64,000 bases of DNA from Ostrinia nubilalis (taxonomy: Eukaryota; Arthropoda; Insecta; Lepidoptera; Crambidae), in assembly GCF_963855985.1 (NCBI RefSeq), contig NC_087107.1, forward strand, positions 3,410,001-3,474,000, written 5' to 3'. The translations under genes and the position numbers were made by a program. The notes under the pieces are model-generated. The model was not told the origin of the DNA. It saw nothing but the letters and a program-made list of their open reading frames with translations, and did not search any database. Position 1 is the stretch's first letter; the number at the start of each line of letters is the position of its first letter. Below, piece after piece: positions 23,104 to 35,157 of the stretch.

Positions 23104-23879
23104 TATGCTTTTGATTTTCCAAATACTTAGATATTCTGAAGTTTACTCCCAGTGAACTAATTTTCAACTACGCACCTAACTCCCAACCGCAAATATTTAG
23201 CCTTCCTTTATACGATGCGTAATATAATAAACACAGTGAAAACTCAAGTGAATACAAGGGAGTGCGGTCTCCCCCTCCTCCGAGGCATTTATTCATACAC
23301 AATATAACAAAGATTTTGCTAACATGATGCTGTGTATTTGTTAGAATTCAAGAAGATGACAACAACAACACAAGCTGGCTTGAAGATTTAGTTTGGCTCA
23401 AAACGCTCAAAGGCTATACTCGGCATTAGTACGCAGGTATTACTTTAAGTTCTAGGAGCGCTTTAGGTATGAACTTTTACTTTACCAGTGATCAATTATT
23501 TACCAGTTATCTCTTCTCCAACTAACTATCATTTAACGTTGACTGCCCTCAGTGTGTACCTGGTACTGCTAATAAGAAGGTTGAAAGAGTGACCTTTATT
23601 TTTCTATTCAAAATAAAAACGTCCATGGTTGGGCAAGGCTTCCGTATTATAAGGTGAGTATTTCCCCAACGACCAGTCTTGTGCTGGCCGGATCCAGGCG
23701 CTTCCCGCAACCTTCATCAGGTCCTCTTTATAAACTGTGAGATGAGGTGAACCAATAGGTATTACGTGTTCCGGTGTGTAATTTTTACTTGTTTTACTTC
23801 TACAATTTACTTGTTGATTAGATGAACATTTTCGGAAATTCTATTGAAGTTACAGTATACTTAATTCGATCCTGCCTGA

Positions 23880-24045
23880 GTCATGAAGAACATGCGGAGT
23901 CCGTGAAGCACCTACTATGCAAATGCGACGAGCGAGAACTATGATGGGTTTCCTGGGGTCGGCGTATCCGTCACCGGAAGACTATAGGTCCCTCTCACCT
24001 AAGCACTTGATTAGTCAAATTCAAATTCAAATTGTTTATTTGCCT
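23880..24045 (+). pseudogene. C-terminal end of a non-LTR retrotransposon, decayed
   Basis: Translation gives SHEEHAESVKHLLCKC followed by RRI-type residues. This resembles the HxxxxC zinc-finger tail (AEHVLCxC) of RNase H-bearing LINEs. An AAATTC repeat tail follows at 24017-24039. The frame soon breaks. Confidence 0.45.
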
Positions 24046-25136
24046 ACTAAGTCTTATGGATAGGATGAATGAGAGAGAATAAAGGTAAAGGGAAGCCCAA
24101 AAGAACCCAATGGGTCAACGTGTACTGCGCTTATGAGCGGCCCTGAACAAGATAAGATATTTCGATCCTCGATTGTTTGAGGAATAAACAGCGTATATTT
24201 CTAGCAACCCTTGGAATATTCGCAGAATTGGATCCATTGAAAACTTTGCCCTTTGCGGTGACATTCCCACATCAGCTTTAATTGTTCGCGGGAGGCCTTA
24301 ACTTAGGCTCTACGGTTAACAAACGTGTGTTTGTCTGAACTTCGAGAGCTTTTTGGAAAACTTTCAGCCGTTTATTGTTGAGATAATCAAGCGAATTGCT
24401 TAGAAGTTCGAAGTGACTTGTCATAATAATTGTTTGGAATAATTATACGTTATTCACTAAATTGGGAATGTAAAAAGTTACAGGATTAATTAAATAAATC
24501 GTGAGACGAGTCATCAATAAAGTTTTTTTAGTTCTTCTATCTCTGCTAGGTATATTAGTCAACTCGTCATGATGCTTATGAGCTTAAATGCTTATGATAA
24601 ATAGACTATAACAGAGGTAGAAGAATTAAAAAAAAACCTACAAAATCTTGAATGGTCACACAAAACTTGACGTTTAACTTAGCTCTACAATGGGAAAAAA
24701 CACACGACATTGCTTTCTAAGTAACTGCTCTTATGACAAAGCTGATCCCCATGGGAATTGAAACCATCACTAAAAACATCACCAAGCATTTCTATTTTAT
24801 ACGATCCACAGTTCCTTGTGTTTCTTTGACGAACTAAAAATACTCGAGCGAAGCCACTGGCAAAAACTATATCAACTATCCCTGAGGATAAAGCCGCCTG
24901 TATCGGACAGGAATAATATTGTAAACAAACAATCTAATCGATGTTGAGGTAAGAAGGTACGGCGCATGCGTACTTATACGGTGAAACAATGGCAGATAGC
25001 ATTACTTTCTTTCTGCCCATAATATTAAAAATATTTCCCTTCTTGAGGAAAAGTCGGTTTCTTTAGTCGACTTCCTTAAACAATAGTAAAAAAATAACTC
25101 TCCCTTGTATCTTATTTTCATAACTTATTAATAAAA
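24046..25136. other. Intronic DNA with one imperfect fold-back
   Basis: There is no gene. At 24521-24640 an imperfect inverted repeat pairs TTTTTTTAGTTCTTCTATCT with AGGTAGAAGAATTAAAAAAA and contains an inner pair around GCTTATGAGC. It may be an eroded MITE. Confidence 0.4.
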
Positions 25137-25468
25137 AATAAGTAAAATTTTATAAAAAAAAAAAACCGACTCCAAAAAACCTACACTAAAACGTAGAAAA
25201 ATAATTACTAATTACCTACTTATTTATTAGGACGAATTATTAATATTTATGTAGGTATACCATGATTGATACTTCTGGAGTCGGTGCCAAGATTATGAAA
25301 CATGTAACGTTTGCCTGCACCGACTCCAAAAGTATCAATCATGGTATACCTACATAAATATTAATAATTCGTCCTAATAAATAAGTAGGTAATTAGTAAT
25401 TATTTTTCTACGTTTTAGTGTAGGTTTTTTGGAGTCGGTTTTTTTTTTTTATAAAATTTTACTTATTT
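25137..25468. repeat. 332-bp near-perfect palindrome
   Basis: The left arm is 25137-25287 and the right arm 25317-25468, about 151 bp each, with a 29-bp spacer. By eye I find one mismatch (CCAGAAG against CCAAAAG), and even the two 12-base A/T runs have equal length. Each arm starts at the spacer with GCACCGACTCC and contains a second ACCGACTCC near its outer end. A single arm of the same sequence is at 62440-62575, so the palindrome is a fold-back version of a dispersed repeat. Confidence 0.95.
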
Positions 25469-25945
25469 CTTGCTTTTTAGTTAACTAATTATTACCTTGA
25501 TGTTACCACTGAAGGTAGGCAGTACACTGAGACCAAAAAAAAATTGGTTCATAATCGGCGGAGATATTGCGTATAAAAAAGTTCATCCCCAATTTTCCAC
25601 CCTTGGGGATGAAATATTTTCTTCAAATTCGCATGAAACTACCCTTTTGATAATACCTATTCAACAAAAAAATAATCGTTCAAATTGGTTTATAATCGGC
25701 GGAGATATTGCGTATAAAAAAGTTCATCCCCAATTTTCCACCCTTGGGGGTTGTTTTTTTAATTATTAAATTTAAATGGGACCACCCTTGAGGTATTACC
25801 TATACGCCGAAAAAAGATTTGTCCAAATCGGTTCATAATTGGCGGAGTTATCGCGTAACAAACATAGAAAAAAAAAAAAAAAAAAAAAACATACGGGTCG
25901 AATTGAGAACCTCCTCCTTTTTTGAAGTCGGTTGAAAATAGTCGC
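25469..25945. mobile_element. Dispersed repeat, GAAGTCGGTT-ended family, copy 1
   Basis: Continues directly from the palindrome. It contains two direct copies of a block running CATAATCGGCGGAGATATTG, AAAAAGTTCATCCCCAA and TTTTCCACCCTTGGGG (25550-25610 and 25685-25750), then GGGACCACCCTTGAGG, a long A-run at 25867-25889 and the ending CCTCCTTTTTTGAAGTCGGT. The same sequence recurs at 62574-62626 plus 63298-63715. No coding capacity. It is a familiar lepidopteran repeat, but I cannot assign it to a class with confidence. Confidence 0.8.
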
Positions 25946-27570
25946 TTGTTGTGGTGCTACCTGCAATATTCGAGAACGACCGAATTGTTGAATCCTGGGA
26001 AAAATGAAGAAAATTCCCTAATGACTTTAAAAACCTTTTCTTTTTATTCAACTGATTTACAGAACGAAATTATTCGACTCCACGTCTAGTGCTTTTGTGG
26101 CTTGATGAATAAATTACTGTCCATCGTAATTGTAAAATGATAATTATTAAATTTTATTTTGTAAGCATTATTATTTTTCATTATAGGCTCAGTCTGCTTT
26201 TATTTTCATTACATTATTTGTCCAAAACACATATTAAACATCACCACATAATCTCAAATTCAAATTAATGCTTCCAATATCAACTACAGCCAAATAAAGC
26301 CATCGACACACGAACATCATGTCTACATTCATGACACGTTGGCAAAGTATTGTAATAATCGTAGCGTACAACAATATTACGCACAAGATCGCAGATACCG
26401 TATCACGCGCCGTATGGCGCCGACACGCGGCACACCTGGCTGAAGATAACGATAGGCCGCCTGCACACGGGCGATTTGTCGCTGCGATTAGTCGCAGTGG
26501 AATAATTGAATAGACTCAAAATAGAAACACAGCAACGTCGTGAAATCTTTTACTCTACAAACTAGATTTATTAGCAAAAAAGTCTTCTCTGGGAGCTAAA
26601 AATAATACATTGTAGGTAATAATAGTTTGATGCCAGTTTATGTAAAGGAGAAACAAGTAGAGTTTGGAAATAAATTTTTGACTTATAATTTTATTGTAAT
26701 CGATGTGGTGACTAAACATGTAAGCGCTTTATGTTTTCTGTAAGCTTATTATGTTGCTCATTAAATAAATAAATAAAATAAAAATAAATAAAAGGCGCAA
26801 AATCCACAAAGAAATAAAGTGTCGTTTCCTTTCAGTTAAATAATAAATATCTGCTGAAAAATATAATTATCTTCAAATACTTACTTTAACAACGTTGCTG
26901 GACAAAACAAACTTTTAATTGTTTATTTATTACCACACTATCCTATAAACTGGTAAATAAAAGGCAATTTTCCGAAAATTTTCCGACCAAAAGTCGCAAG
27001 TATGCGAGCAACCTAAACTCGTCGACCGCGAACGAGCGTTATCCTGGCGACATTTGTTCATAACCTATATTGAATGTAGCGGCCGCATCAAAGGAAAACC
27101 CAGCAGTTTAGGGAATTTATAAACCTGTATGGAAATTGAAGATTTCCACTTGTATTTGGTCCAGCTGGCTTGTTAGATGGATTTTATTTTGGTAAAATTT
27201 GTTTTCGAGATCTGATTTTATCCTTAGCCTTCTAAAGGAACTGAAAGCTTGGACTGAAAGCCATAGCTGAAATGACCATTATAGTGTTGATTGTAATTCT
27301 AAACATAGCGCATAGGTACGAGTAGATAATACATTTAGACGGTAGTAAGTAGTAAATATTTATCTATGCTACTCAGAGGCTACTCTTATCGCATAAATAA
27401 AACACGTAGGGGTGAAATGGGGGATGAACATTTTTTTATGTGATTTTTTATACAAATTGTGAGAAAATTAGCTCTACCAACTACTTGTATACGACCTCAA
27501 CGAATTAAAACGGTCATCTTTAAAGATTTGTAAAACAGCCACGCTCACCGCATGTCACTCCAAAAGTCTC
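25946..27570. other. Intronic DNA, nothing recognised
   Basis: There is no gene. A GC-richer patch at 26385-26510 has an open frame of 64 codons without a family motif. Confidence 0.4.
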
Positions 27571-27707
27571 ACGCCCGTATTCACAAACATTACTATGAGG
27601 TCTCACAGTGCGCGTGCACGCACAGGGTGACACGCGAACCAATCACAGAGCTCTATTCAACGCTGTGCGTTCGATTTTAAGCAAGCATCGTTTGTGAATA
27701 CGGGCGT
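27571..27707. mobile_element. MITE of the ACGCCCGTATTC family, copy 1
   Basis: Ends ACGCCCGTATTCACAAACAT and GCATCGTTTGTGAATACGGG. The core has CTCACAGTGCGCGT and CCAATCACAGAGCTCTATTC. Copies at 28879-29027 (same orientation) and 49460-49607 (opposite orientation) share all blocks. This copy lacks the TGCTGCTTCG segment of the others. Confidence 0.85.
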
Positions 27708-28878
27708 AAATGTACCCGCTGTTTGCCATAAGTAAGCCTATCTTTCTTCTACGTTACATATAAACATAGACAGTCTTTCTGTCCGTCCATCGTAGTTTTT
27801 GCGCCATCTGACAGCGGTTATAACAATTTAATAACTGAGCAAGTTTTTGTGGGAGCATTGTTATGATGACTATGGAACTTGCTACTATCTGCGTAAGTTT
27901 TGCTGATGATAGGCAATAGTAATGATATGCGATAATGTAGAGTTCGAATATTTTTCTTTAAGTTAGTATAAATTGCACAATTTATTATGATGTGAGCTCA
28001 AATATCGGAAATTAGGCAGTTCGTACCTGGAAAATGGTGTTTTATTGATGAAGAGCAGTTGTTTGAAATATCGACTGCAGTATTGTTATGCCAATGTCTC
28101 ATAAAGAAAATATTTGCCGCTACAAAATTTTGATTGCTGATTCGAGTTACAAGTATATTGCTGTGAAATCAATAGTCTCCATAGTTATTAGGTATTTATT
28201 ATGTCAAAATGAATAATAACATTACATGTGATTCTTGTATACACTTTCGCTGCTTTTTGATATCTCTAACTGTATGCTAAGCATAATAACTGTTCTTTTG
28301 TTATATTTTCAGGACATAAACATAAATAAAGAGCTTTTAATGCTTATAAAAGCCTCCACCTATGCCTGCGCTTATCTATTCAGATTTGAGCATTCCACGC
28401 ATCGACCCCATCCGGATGGGGTTCCATAATTTTATTAAAACGCTTTAGCGCCGTTCCACGCAATCAGACACCCCATCGAGCCTTGGGGTTGAATATGAAT
28501 TTGTTTTGATGGAAATGCGTAATATTTCCACAGATTTATAAGGTTTACTTGGATTTGGCCGCTTTCAATTGTTTTGCTTGATGTCTTTTTGGAAGGAATT
28601 ATTTGGTTTTCATTGTTAAAACCAATGAATTACAATGAAATTACTTCATACAGTTTGGAACTTATGAACGTCAAAAAACATAGAAAGAAAAGAAGCCAAA
28701 GGTTCTTTACGTGTCTTATCTTTTGGACCCTAGACCAGAGACAAAATATGACAAGTGCTGAGAAGAAACGCCGGAACAAACTCAGTCACTGACAGTTGCC
28801 AGTTAAGAAAAAAATCTAAATTCGAATAAAAAAAATATATTATTATGTAAGTCTTACCTTCGCGTTGCATTCAGTTTA
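27708..28878. other. Intronic DNA with a possible LINE scrap
   Basis: There is no gene. 28752-28795 (GCTGAGAAGAAACGCCGGAA, ACTCAGTCACTG) resembles a piece of a lepidopteran LINE 3' region, too short to bound. Confidence 0.35.
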
Positions 28879-29027
28879 ACGCCCGTATTCACAAACATTG
28901 CTATGAGGTCTCACAGTGTGCGTGGATGCACAGGGTCACACACGAACCAATCACAGAGCTCTATTCAACGCTGTGCGTTCGATTTGCTGCTTCGTTTAAA
29001 GCAAGCATCGTTTGTGAATACGGGCGT
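28879..29027. mobile_element. MITE of the ACGCCCGTATTC family, copy 2
   Basis: Full 149-bp form with ends ACGCCCGTATTCACAAAC and GTTTGTGAATACGGGCGT. Confidence 0.85.
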
Positions 29028-30121
29028 AAATCTTACATCAGTTTAAACACAAAATATTATGTACTCGTACTTATATGAATGAAGCAGATAATAATACTCT
29101 GAGCGTAATCAAAAAAGAGAACACTACGCGCATTTACAGTGACCGAGAGATACAGCTGAAAACAAAGATGGCGGCTTGGGGCTGCTCTAGGGTTGGCACA
29201 ACACAAGTTAACATTTCAAAATTACTGAATTTGTTATTTAATCAGGTATTTTATTTAATGTGTGAGTGAATCATGTTGAGTTGTTGCTTTCATGCTTTCA
29301 GAACATCAATATTTTGATATTGGTACGTAAATATGCTAAACTTTTTGCACTCGAACTCTTTGGGCAAATAAATTAATCGAAACTGTATTAAATAATAAAA
29401 AATGGTACTCACTGAAATCCCATGTACCTTAAAACAAAAAAGAATTCATGAAAACAAAATTAAAACGTGTTAACTAGTAAATAAAAACGGATGGGTTACA
29501 AATTAAACAGAATGTTTATTTATGTTTTTAGTAAGTAGCATCAAGATTTCTTTTTCAATAAATTAACATACAAGGGTGCTTTTTTCGTTATTTTTTCGGG
29601 CCGAAGTTTTATAAAATGTTTTGTCTCATTGCCTAAAGTGTGTCACTGTAATTTATTCCCATAATTAACATGATCAGTGTGTGTGATAGTGACTTTTTGC
29701 GAAAGTGGCTTTTTGAGAGTGACCATAACTTTTGTCATGTTCTGCCTCTAAACCTAAATTGGTTGGTTGTTTAGGTTGATTTTCGATAAAGACTGACTGT
29801 TTATTATTTTTAATAATTTTAACTTTGAGGCACAGCCCTGCAGCGTAAAGTGTAAAACTGCGGCGGTGTTGCGTATTTCTTCATTTAATTTCATTAGGCG
29901 CGGAGATTGCTCTCGGCCGTAATAATAATTGCTGGACCAAATTGTTTAGCGTTGTGTTTCTGTTTTAGACGTTTTTGGGTACATTGTGTTTTCCTGGAGA
30001 CCTTCACCCTAATCTAACAGTAGGTATTATTATAATGAGAAAAAATGCATGTAACAATTGGCAATGGCAATGGCAATGGCAATACCTAAAAATTAAGGTA
30101 GTGCATCACGGTTCCACTTTT
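29028..30121. other. Intronic DNA, nothing recognised
   Basis: There is no gene or bounded repeat. 30059-30081 is a short (TGGCAA)n run. Confidence 0.4.
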
Positions 30122-30244
30122 AAGGCTGGGTTGCACCATCGTACTTTAACTTTAACAAACGTCAAAAATCTGACAAACTCCATACAAATAACACCGGTAT
30201 CGTTATAGATACAGTAAGGAGTTAGGTGGTGCAACTCAGCCTAA
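30122..30244. mobile_element. MITE of the GGCTG-GCACC family, copy C
   Basis: Ends AAGGCTGGGTTGCACCATC and GGTGGTGCAACTCAGCCTAA, flanked by TAA. It lies in the opposite orientation to copies A, B and D. It is among the best-preserved copies. Confidence 0.85.
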
Positions 30245-30886
30245 GTATAATAATGTATGATCGAGTTATTATTTTTGATGGTGTCAGATTTTATGAAATG
30301 ATTGGTTATTGGTTTCAGACTAGGAATATATAAACCAACATAGGTATTAAACATACCATAATAGGACTGTCAGGTAGACGTGTGCTTAATGTAATCATAT
30401 TGTCTGTTTTTGGTCTTGTAATCTATTGACTTAAATATTTAAAAAAAATCTAAAGTGAAAATCAACACTTCTGATATCTACAGTCAACTAGAGCGTTTTA
30501 GACACATTATTACCAAAGTAATTGGACGAAATAATATGAATAACTTTAATTATTTCTAGGTATGGATTATCCGACCTTAATTACAATACATGAGGTGCCA
30601 TTGGGCGTTGAGTCTAAACGACACCCACTGGGACCGGTCCCACCCACATCCCACACTTTTTGGCTGATTAAATAACAAATTGAAATGTAGCTTTAATTGC
30701 GTCATTTTTATTATATAGATACGCAACAAGGTGTACATATCTACTCGTACTTATGACACTTATTTATCTCTTTTTTTCCTTTGAATTTTCAGTTTTGGTA
30801 TTATTAATTAGTTTTTTTTGGAAGGAGAGCAGGAAATGCAATGAAATTAACATTAAATTATTCAATTTTAATATTACTCTATTGAT
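30245..30886. other. Intronic DNA, nothing recognised
   Basis: No gene or repeat that I can bound. Confidence 0.4.
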
Positions 30887-31022
30887 GGCTGATTTTTCAA
30901 CCGTCGGATAACTTTTAATTGAAGAGTAAGTTTGGCACATAGACTGTTTTAATATGAAAAATATGTCAAAGTACCAAGTTTATTCTTCAGTTAAAAGATA
31001 TCTGACAATTGAAAAATCAGCC
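30887..31022. mobile_element. MITE with 14-bp exact ends and a longer imperfect stem
   Basis: GGCTGATTTTTCAA at the left and TTGAAAAATCAGCC at the right are exact inverses. Pairing resumes inward with AACTTTTAATTGAAGAGTAA against TTATTCTTCAGTTAAAAGAT. Total 136 bp. A single copy in the window. Confidence 0.8.
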
Positions 31023-32392
31023 CTAAAACTTTTTGCAACGTTCCTCAATCATTCATTTTAAATCATCAATCTACTCAAAAACGCGACTAGATATCAGCCA
31101 GTTTGGCTGAAAATAAAAAAAAAGTTTCAAAATGATTTTTTTAACATTTTGTCATTTTCCTCATACGTTTAATTTTTTTTCATCTACTCACAAAACGCAG
31201 TTGCAGAACTGGCCGAAAACAAAAAATAAAAGTCGTTATTGAAAGCCACGTTCCAAAACTGCATTCAAAAACTGAAATTTTAATTGCTGCCAACATATGC
31301 AGCATTTGGCGTGGAGGGAGGGGGGCAATCATACATGCCCACATCCCCACCCGGGCGGGGTAATTAAAAAAATGTGTCTCACTTCATTCCGGCTAGGGCT
31401 ACCAACTGTCCCAATTTATGAGGATACGTTGTTTTAGAGTTTTTTTTAACTCCATTTTGAGAAATTTTCGTTAACATCTTCTTTTTCTATGACAATGAAC
31501 TGTTAAATTATGTTGCATGCTACAAAGCATTATTGTGTGATTTTACTGCGTTGTTCGTGGAAAAAATTACAAATAAAATATCGGTTTTTATTGTATGCTC
31601 TAATTTGTATTTGTATTAAATTAAGGCTTAAGTGGAATGAATACATAAATGTAGCAATTGTTTTTATAGTATTTTTGGACGTAATGTGTACTGTAATTGT
31701 ATGATGTATTATAATTTCTGCAGTGTAAATAAAATACTTACTTAAATCCCAGACTTTTCCACTTATAATTTTTTACTTAAAATGTTTAATTTGCATAGCA
31801 ATAATTTATATTTATCTTCTGTGGCAGCCCTACCCGACTGCCCAACTAATTAATGATTGGGCCAACCCTGCAAACGGTTTGGGATTTTAATAATTGTCTA
31901 GCGTTCTTTGGGGCCAGTGCTAAATACGGTTTTTACGGGCCGCAGAGACCCAGCTTCGATTCTCCAAATTAATATTTGGAGTTTTGTTTTGGTAAAGGGT
32001 GTAGGTATAACTGTTGTGTAATTAAATGCTGGACTTTATAAGGGCTTGGGTTTCATTGTTTTTCATAAAATTAATATTGTTTGAGTACATAAATACCTAC
32101 TGTTGTACAGAAAAGTCTTAAGATATTGGTGAGAATTTTCTTTTATCTTTTGAGTTGTCACATACACTCAATCAGACTAGGAATCTGAATGAAGTATCTA
32201 CTCGTTAAATTAAAGAATCATTTTTATTTTTAGACGAATATTCATTCAAGCTTAAAATATCTATTGTTACGTTTTTATCTATTGTTACGTTCCTGTCATA
32301 TTTTCCTTGTCTATTGTATTGGATTTCTGTGAAAATAGGCTTAAGCTTGGAAATAAATAAATAAAATAAATAAATCTAGGAAGCAAAACACT
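31023..32392. other. Intronic DNA, nothing recognised
   Basis: There is no gene. A G-run at 31312-31326 and AATAAA-rich stretches near 32350 are the only features. Confidence 0.4.
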
Positions 32393-32515
32393 TAGGCTTA
32401 GTTGCACCAGCTAACTTAAACCATAACTATAACAATAACCTGTGTTTTTTGTATGGAGTTTGACAGACTTTTGATGTTTGTTACACTTACAGTAAGATGG
32501 TACAACGCAGCCTTA
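32393..32515. mobile_element. MITE of the GGCTG-GCACC family, copy D
   Basis: Ends AGGCTTAGTTGCACCA and GGTACAACGCAGCCT, flanked by TTA. The core GTGTTTTTTGTATGGAGTTT matches copy A. Confidence 0.82.
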
Positions 32516-33935
32516 GTAATTTTACTCTATGTGTGTTAGAATGGAGATTTGAACCAAAGACTCTGAATCATGAGCGTTCCAACTCATTAATCCTAGATCC
32601 AAGTAACCTATCATTATCTCAAAAAGTATAAAAACACGGGCTTTTCTTAACTCGTTAGCTAATATCAAACCCTAATAGTTTTTCAAAGCTATCTAAATGT
32701 AACTGTCCAAATGTAATTTGTCTTTTTCAGTTGTTTAATAAAAGAAAAAAAACTAAGTAAATAAGTAAGTTTATATCCGTTATTTCGTATAGTTGTTGCA
32801 ATTCACGAAGGCGAGTGAGCTTTACATGTGTGGTGGTTCGCTACTATTCGTTTTTCAAATGTTCTGACAGACATTACAGTATTGTTATGTGCATGTACAC
32901 GTACACACATAAGTAAAGCTCACTCTGCTTCGCAAGTACCCAATTTTACAAGCTTTGCTTAATTTGTGACTAGATGGCGCAGTGTAAAATAAAATTATTT
33001 ATATCTTAAACTGTGTTCAAACATACAACTCATAGTTATACCACAACTTCATACAAAACTATAACATCAGCAACAGCATTATTATTATTCATTAAACATT
33101 ATTACCTGATCAGTTATCAGCTTATCAGTTGATAAGCGGAGGGACGCGTTTATTAAAATCACCGTCCATCCGTGGCGAGATATTATTAATTAATAACATA
33201 ATTTGCTTTGGGTTCCTTTTAAGAGGTAAAAAATTATTAAAATGATAAAGTAATCAGGTTAGAAATAATCGTTTTCCTTGGGTTCATTTTCATCAAGGGG
33301 ACATAGAACAGTTAGATGAGAATTTAATCGGAAACTCGCTCTACATTAGAAAATGCTATTCTGTAGAGCACATTTCAATTATTTCGAGAAACTGCAATAA
33401 AACATAATAAGTAAATAAATAAATAAATATGTGTAAATTTCGTTTTTCTGAGATGGAAAACTTCGTTTCATCAATTCGAAAAAAACATTACGGTTACCAT
33501 GTCTAAATAGCTGTTACAACTCTTTAATGCGTTTATTTAAATGTCTGATTTAATACATTATTTAATAGATGTCAAGATAGTCTCCTTTAATGTCCTAAAT
33601 ACAAATATTCACAAAATATTATATTACCTACATTAGTAAACTAATTTAACATTATACGTAAAAAGGTGTGAACCGTAACTCTTCGTATTTTAATTGATCG
33701 ATCGGCACGACACAATAATTGCAAGTACCTTGAAAACGTCAATTACTCGCTATCTCGAGCACCAGATTACAGGAATTACAGCTGTAATATTGTGGCGCGG
33801 TTTAATAATATTACATTCCTGGATTATGTCGATATTGACGGAGTGAAGTCAGTGATAATGATAAGCAAATTTAATTGGATAGAAAAATTAGGAATGTGTG
33901 TGTGTCAACATACTCGTAATACATAGAAAACAGAA
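32516..33935. other. Intronic DNA, nothing recognised
   Basis: No gene and no bounded repeat. Confidence 0.4.
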
Positions 33936-34080
33936 GTAAAGTAAAAGTAAAAAAGTATTTATTACTAAAAGATGTCACATTGTACAAATTATTCTGGCGG
34001 TCTCTGCACTAAGCAGGAAAGCTTGCATCGCAGCGCTCAATACGAACAATTACCTTAAAAATAATGACATCGGTCTTGAT
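33936..34080 (-). mobile_element. LINE/SINE 3' end, copy 2
   Basis: Inverse of the element at 22765-22920: GATGTCACATTGTACAAAT, GGCGGTCTCTGCACTAAGC, GGAAAGCTTGCATCG, CCTTAAAAATAATGACATC. The GTAAAAGTAAAAAAGTA tail lies at its left, which sets the minus orientation. Confidence 0.65.
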
Positions 34081-34189
34081 AGGACGGACATGTTTAACAA
34101 CACAGCAACAAACAACTTTCTTACAACAGCAACTTTCTTACTTTTAGCACATCTAAATAATGTGACTGACATAGTGATCTATCAACGCA

Positions 34190-34342
34190 CAGCCCAAACC
34201 ACTGGACGGATCGGGCTGAAATTTGGCATGCAGGTAGATGTTATGACGTAGGCATCCGCTAAGAAAGGATTTTACGAAACTCCACCCCTAAGGGGGTAAA
34301 ACGGGATCCACGCGTTGGAAGTCGCGGGCGGCCGTTAGTTTT
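34190..34342 (+). mobile_element. Helitron-like 3' fragment
   Basis: Contains the familiar lepidopteran string CAACGCACAGCCCAAACC, GGCTGAAATTTGGCATGCAG and GACGTAGGCATCCGCTAAG. It ends GAAGTCGCGGGCGGCCGTTAGT, where a CTAGT terminus would be expected, so the last motif has one mutation. Class by resemblance only. Confidence 0.45.
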
Positions 34343-34954
34343 TGGATAAATTGACGACCTTTTCCTTTGGAATCCTTTCTGAGTTTGACATTATTTAGGT
34401 TTTTTTCATCACAACTCATAGTCTGGTTGTCATTTAATGGAAAGCGATGATCAGATCAAAGATGGAAGCGAAATTCAACCCGGAATCTTCAACCACAGAA
34501 GGTTGTTCTTCTTATCACTAATTTTACAGTGAGAAAGCTTAACTTTATTATGACGTGCCTTTCAAATCAACTTGTCTAGCACATTATTATTACTGACGGG
34601 ATTGCTACCATGTACCTTAATTTTGAGTATCCGATATTTCGGCACTGTTGCAAGCGCCATGGTCACGGAGTAACTGAGGAAACTTGCGGGTGAGATGATA
34701 TGGGCAGACATATCGGTCTACCATGAAAGTTTATAACAATATATGTATTGTGTAGCACATGTTATTATTTTCTACTTTGCTTTATATTTTCTCATTTATA
34801 TTTCATTTATGGACCGCAGCTTAGTAAGCTCTTAAGCATCAGAGATAAATATTAACAAATTAAATAAGATTAATACAATTGAATATTAATTGGAATAGCA
34901 GTAAAATCATTAATTAAATTAAATTAAATTGCATTCAAGGTTTTTATTAACTAA

Positions 34955-35157
34955 CTAGCTTTCCACCCGCGGCTTCGCCCGCGTGGAATTTTTGTCTGTC
35001 ATGGAAAAACAATATCACGCGCGTAATTGCTCACCGTTTAGACCTACCCTGGACTACGACAAACATTTTAAAACCAAAATCAGCTCAATCGGCCCAGCCG
35101 TTCTCGAGTTTTAATCAGACTAACGAACATCAATTCATTTTTATTTATATAGACAGA
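34955..35157 (-). mobile_element. Short non-autonomous Helitron
   Basis: On the minus strand it begins A|TCTGTCTATATAAATAAAA, continues GTTCGTTAGTCTGATTAAAA and CTCGAGAACGGCTGGGCCG, and ends with a CGCGG-GCGAAG-CCGCG hairpin nine bases before CTAG|T. A 5' TC, a 3' hairpin plus CTAG, and insertion between A and T are the Helitron rules. It resembles the Lep1 group of moths as I remember it. 203 bp, no coding capacity. Confidence 0.75.

Noticed and set aside
25497..25769. 90-codon repeated protein (NWFIIGGDIAYKKVHPQFSTLG twice)
   Set aside because: The repetition comes from two direct DNA blocks in a non-coding dispersed repeat; the same frame recurs at 63255-63548, joined there to different DNA.
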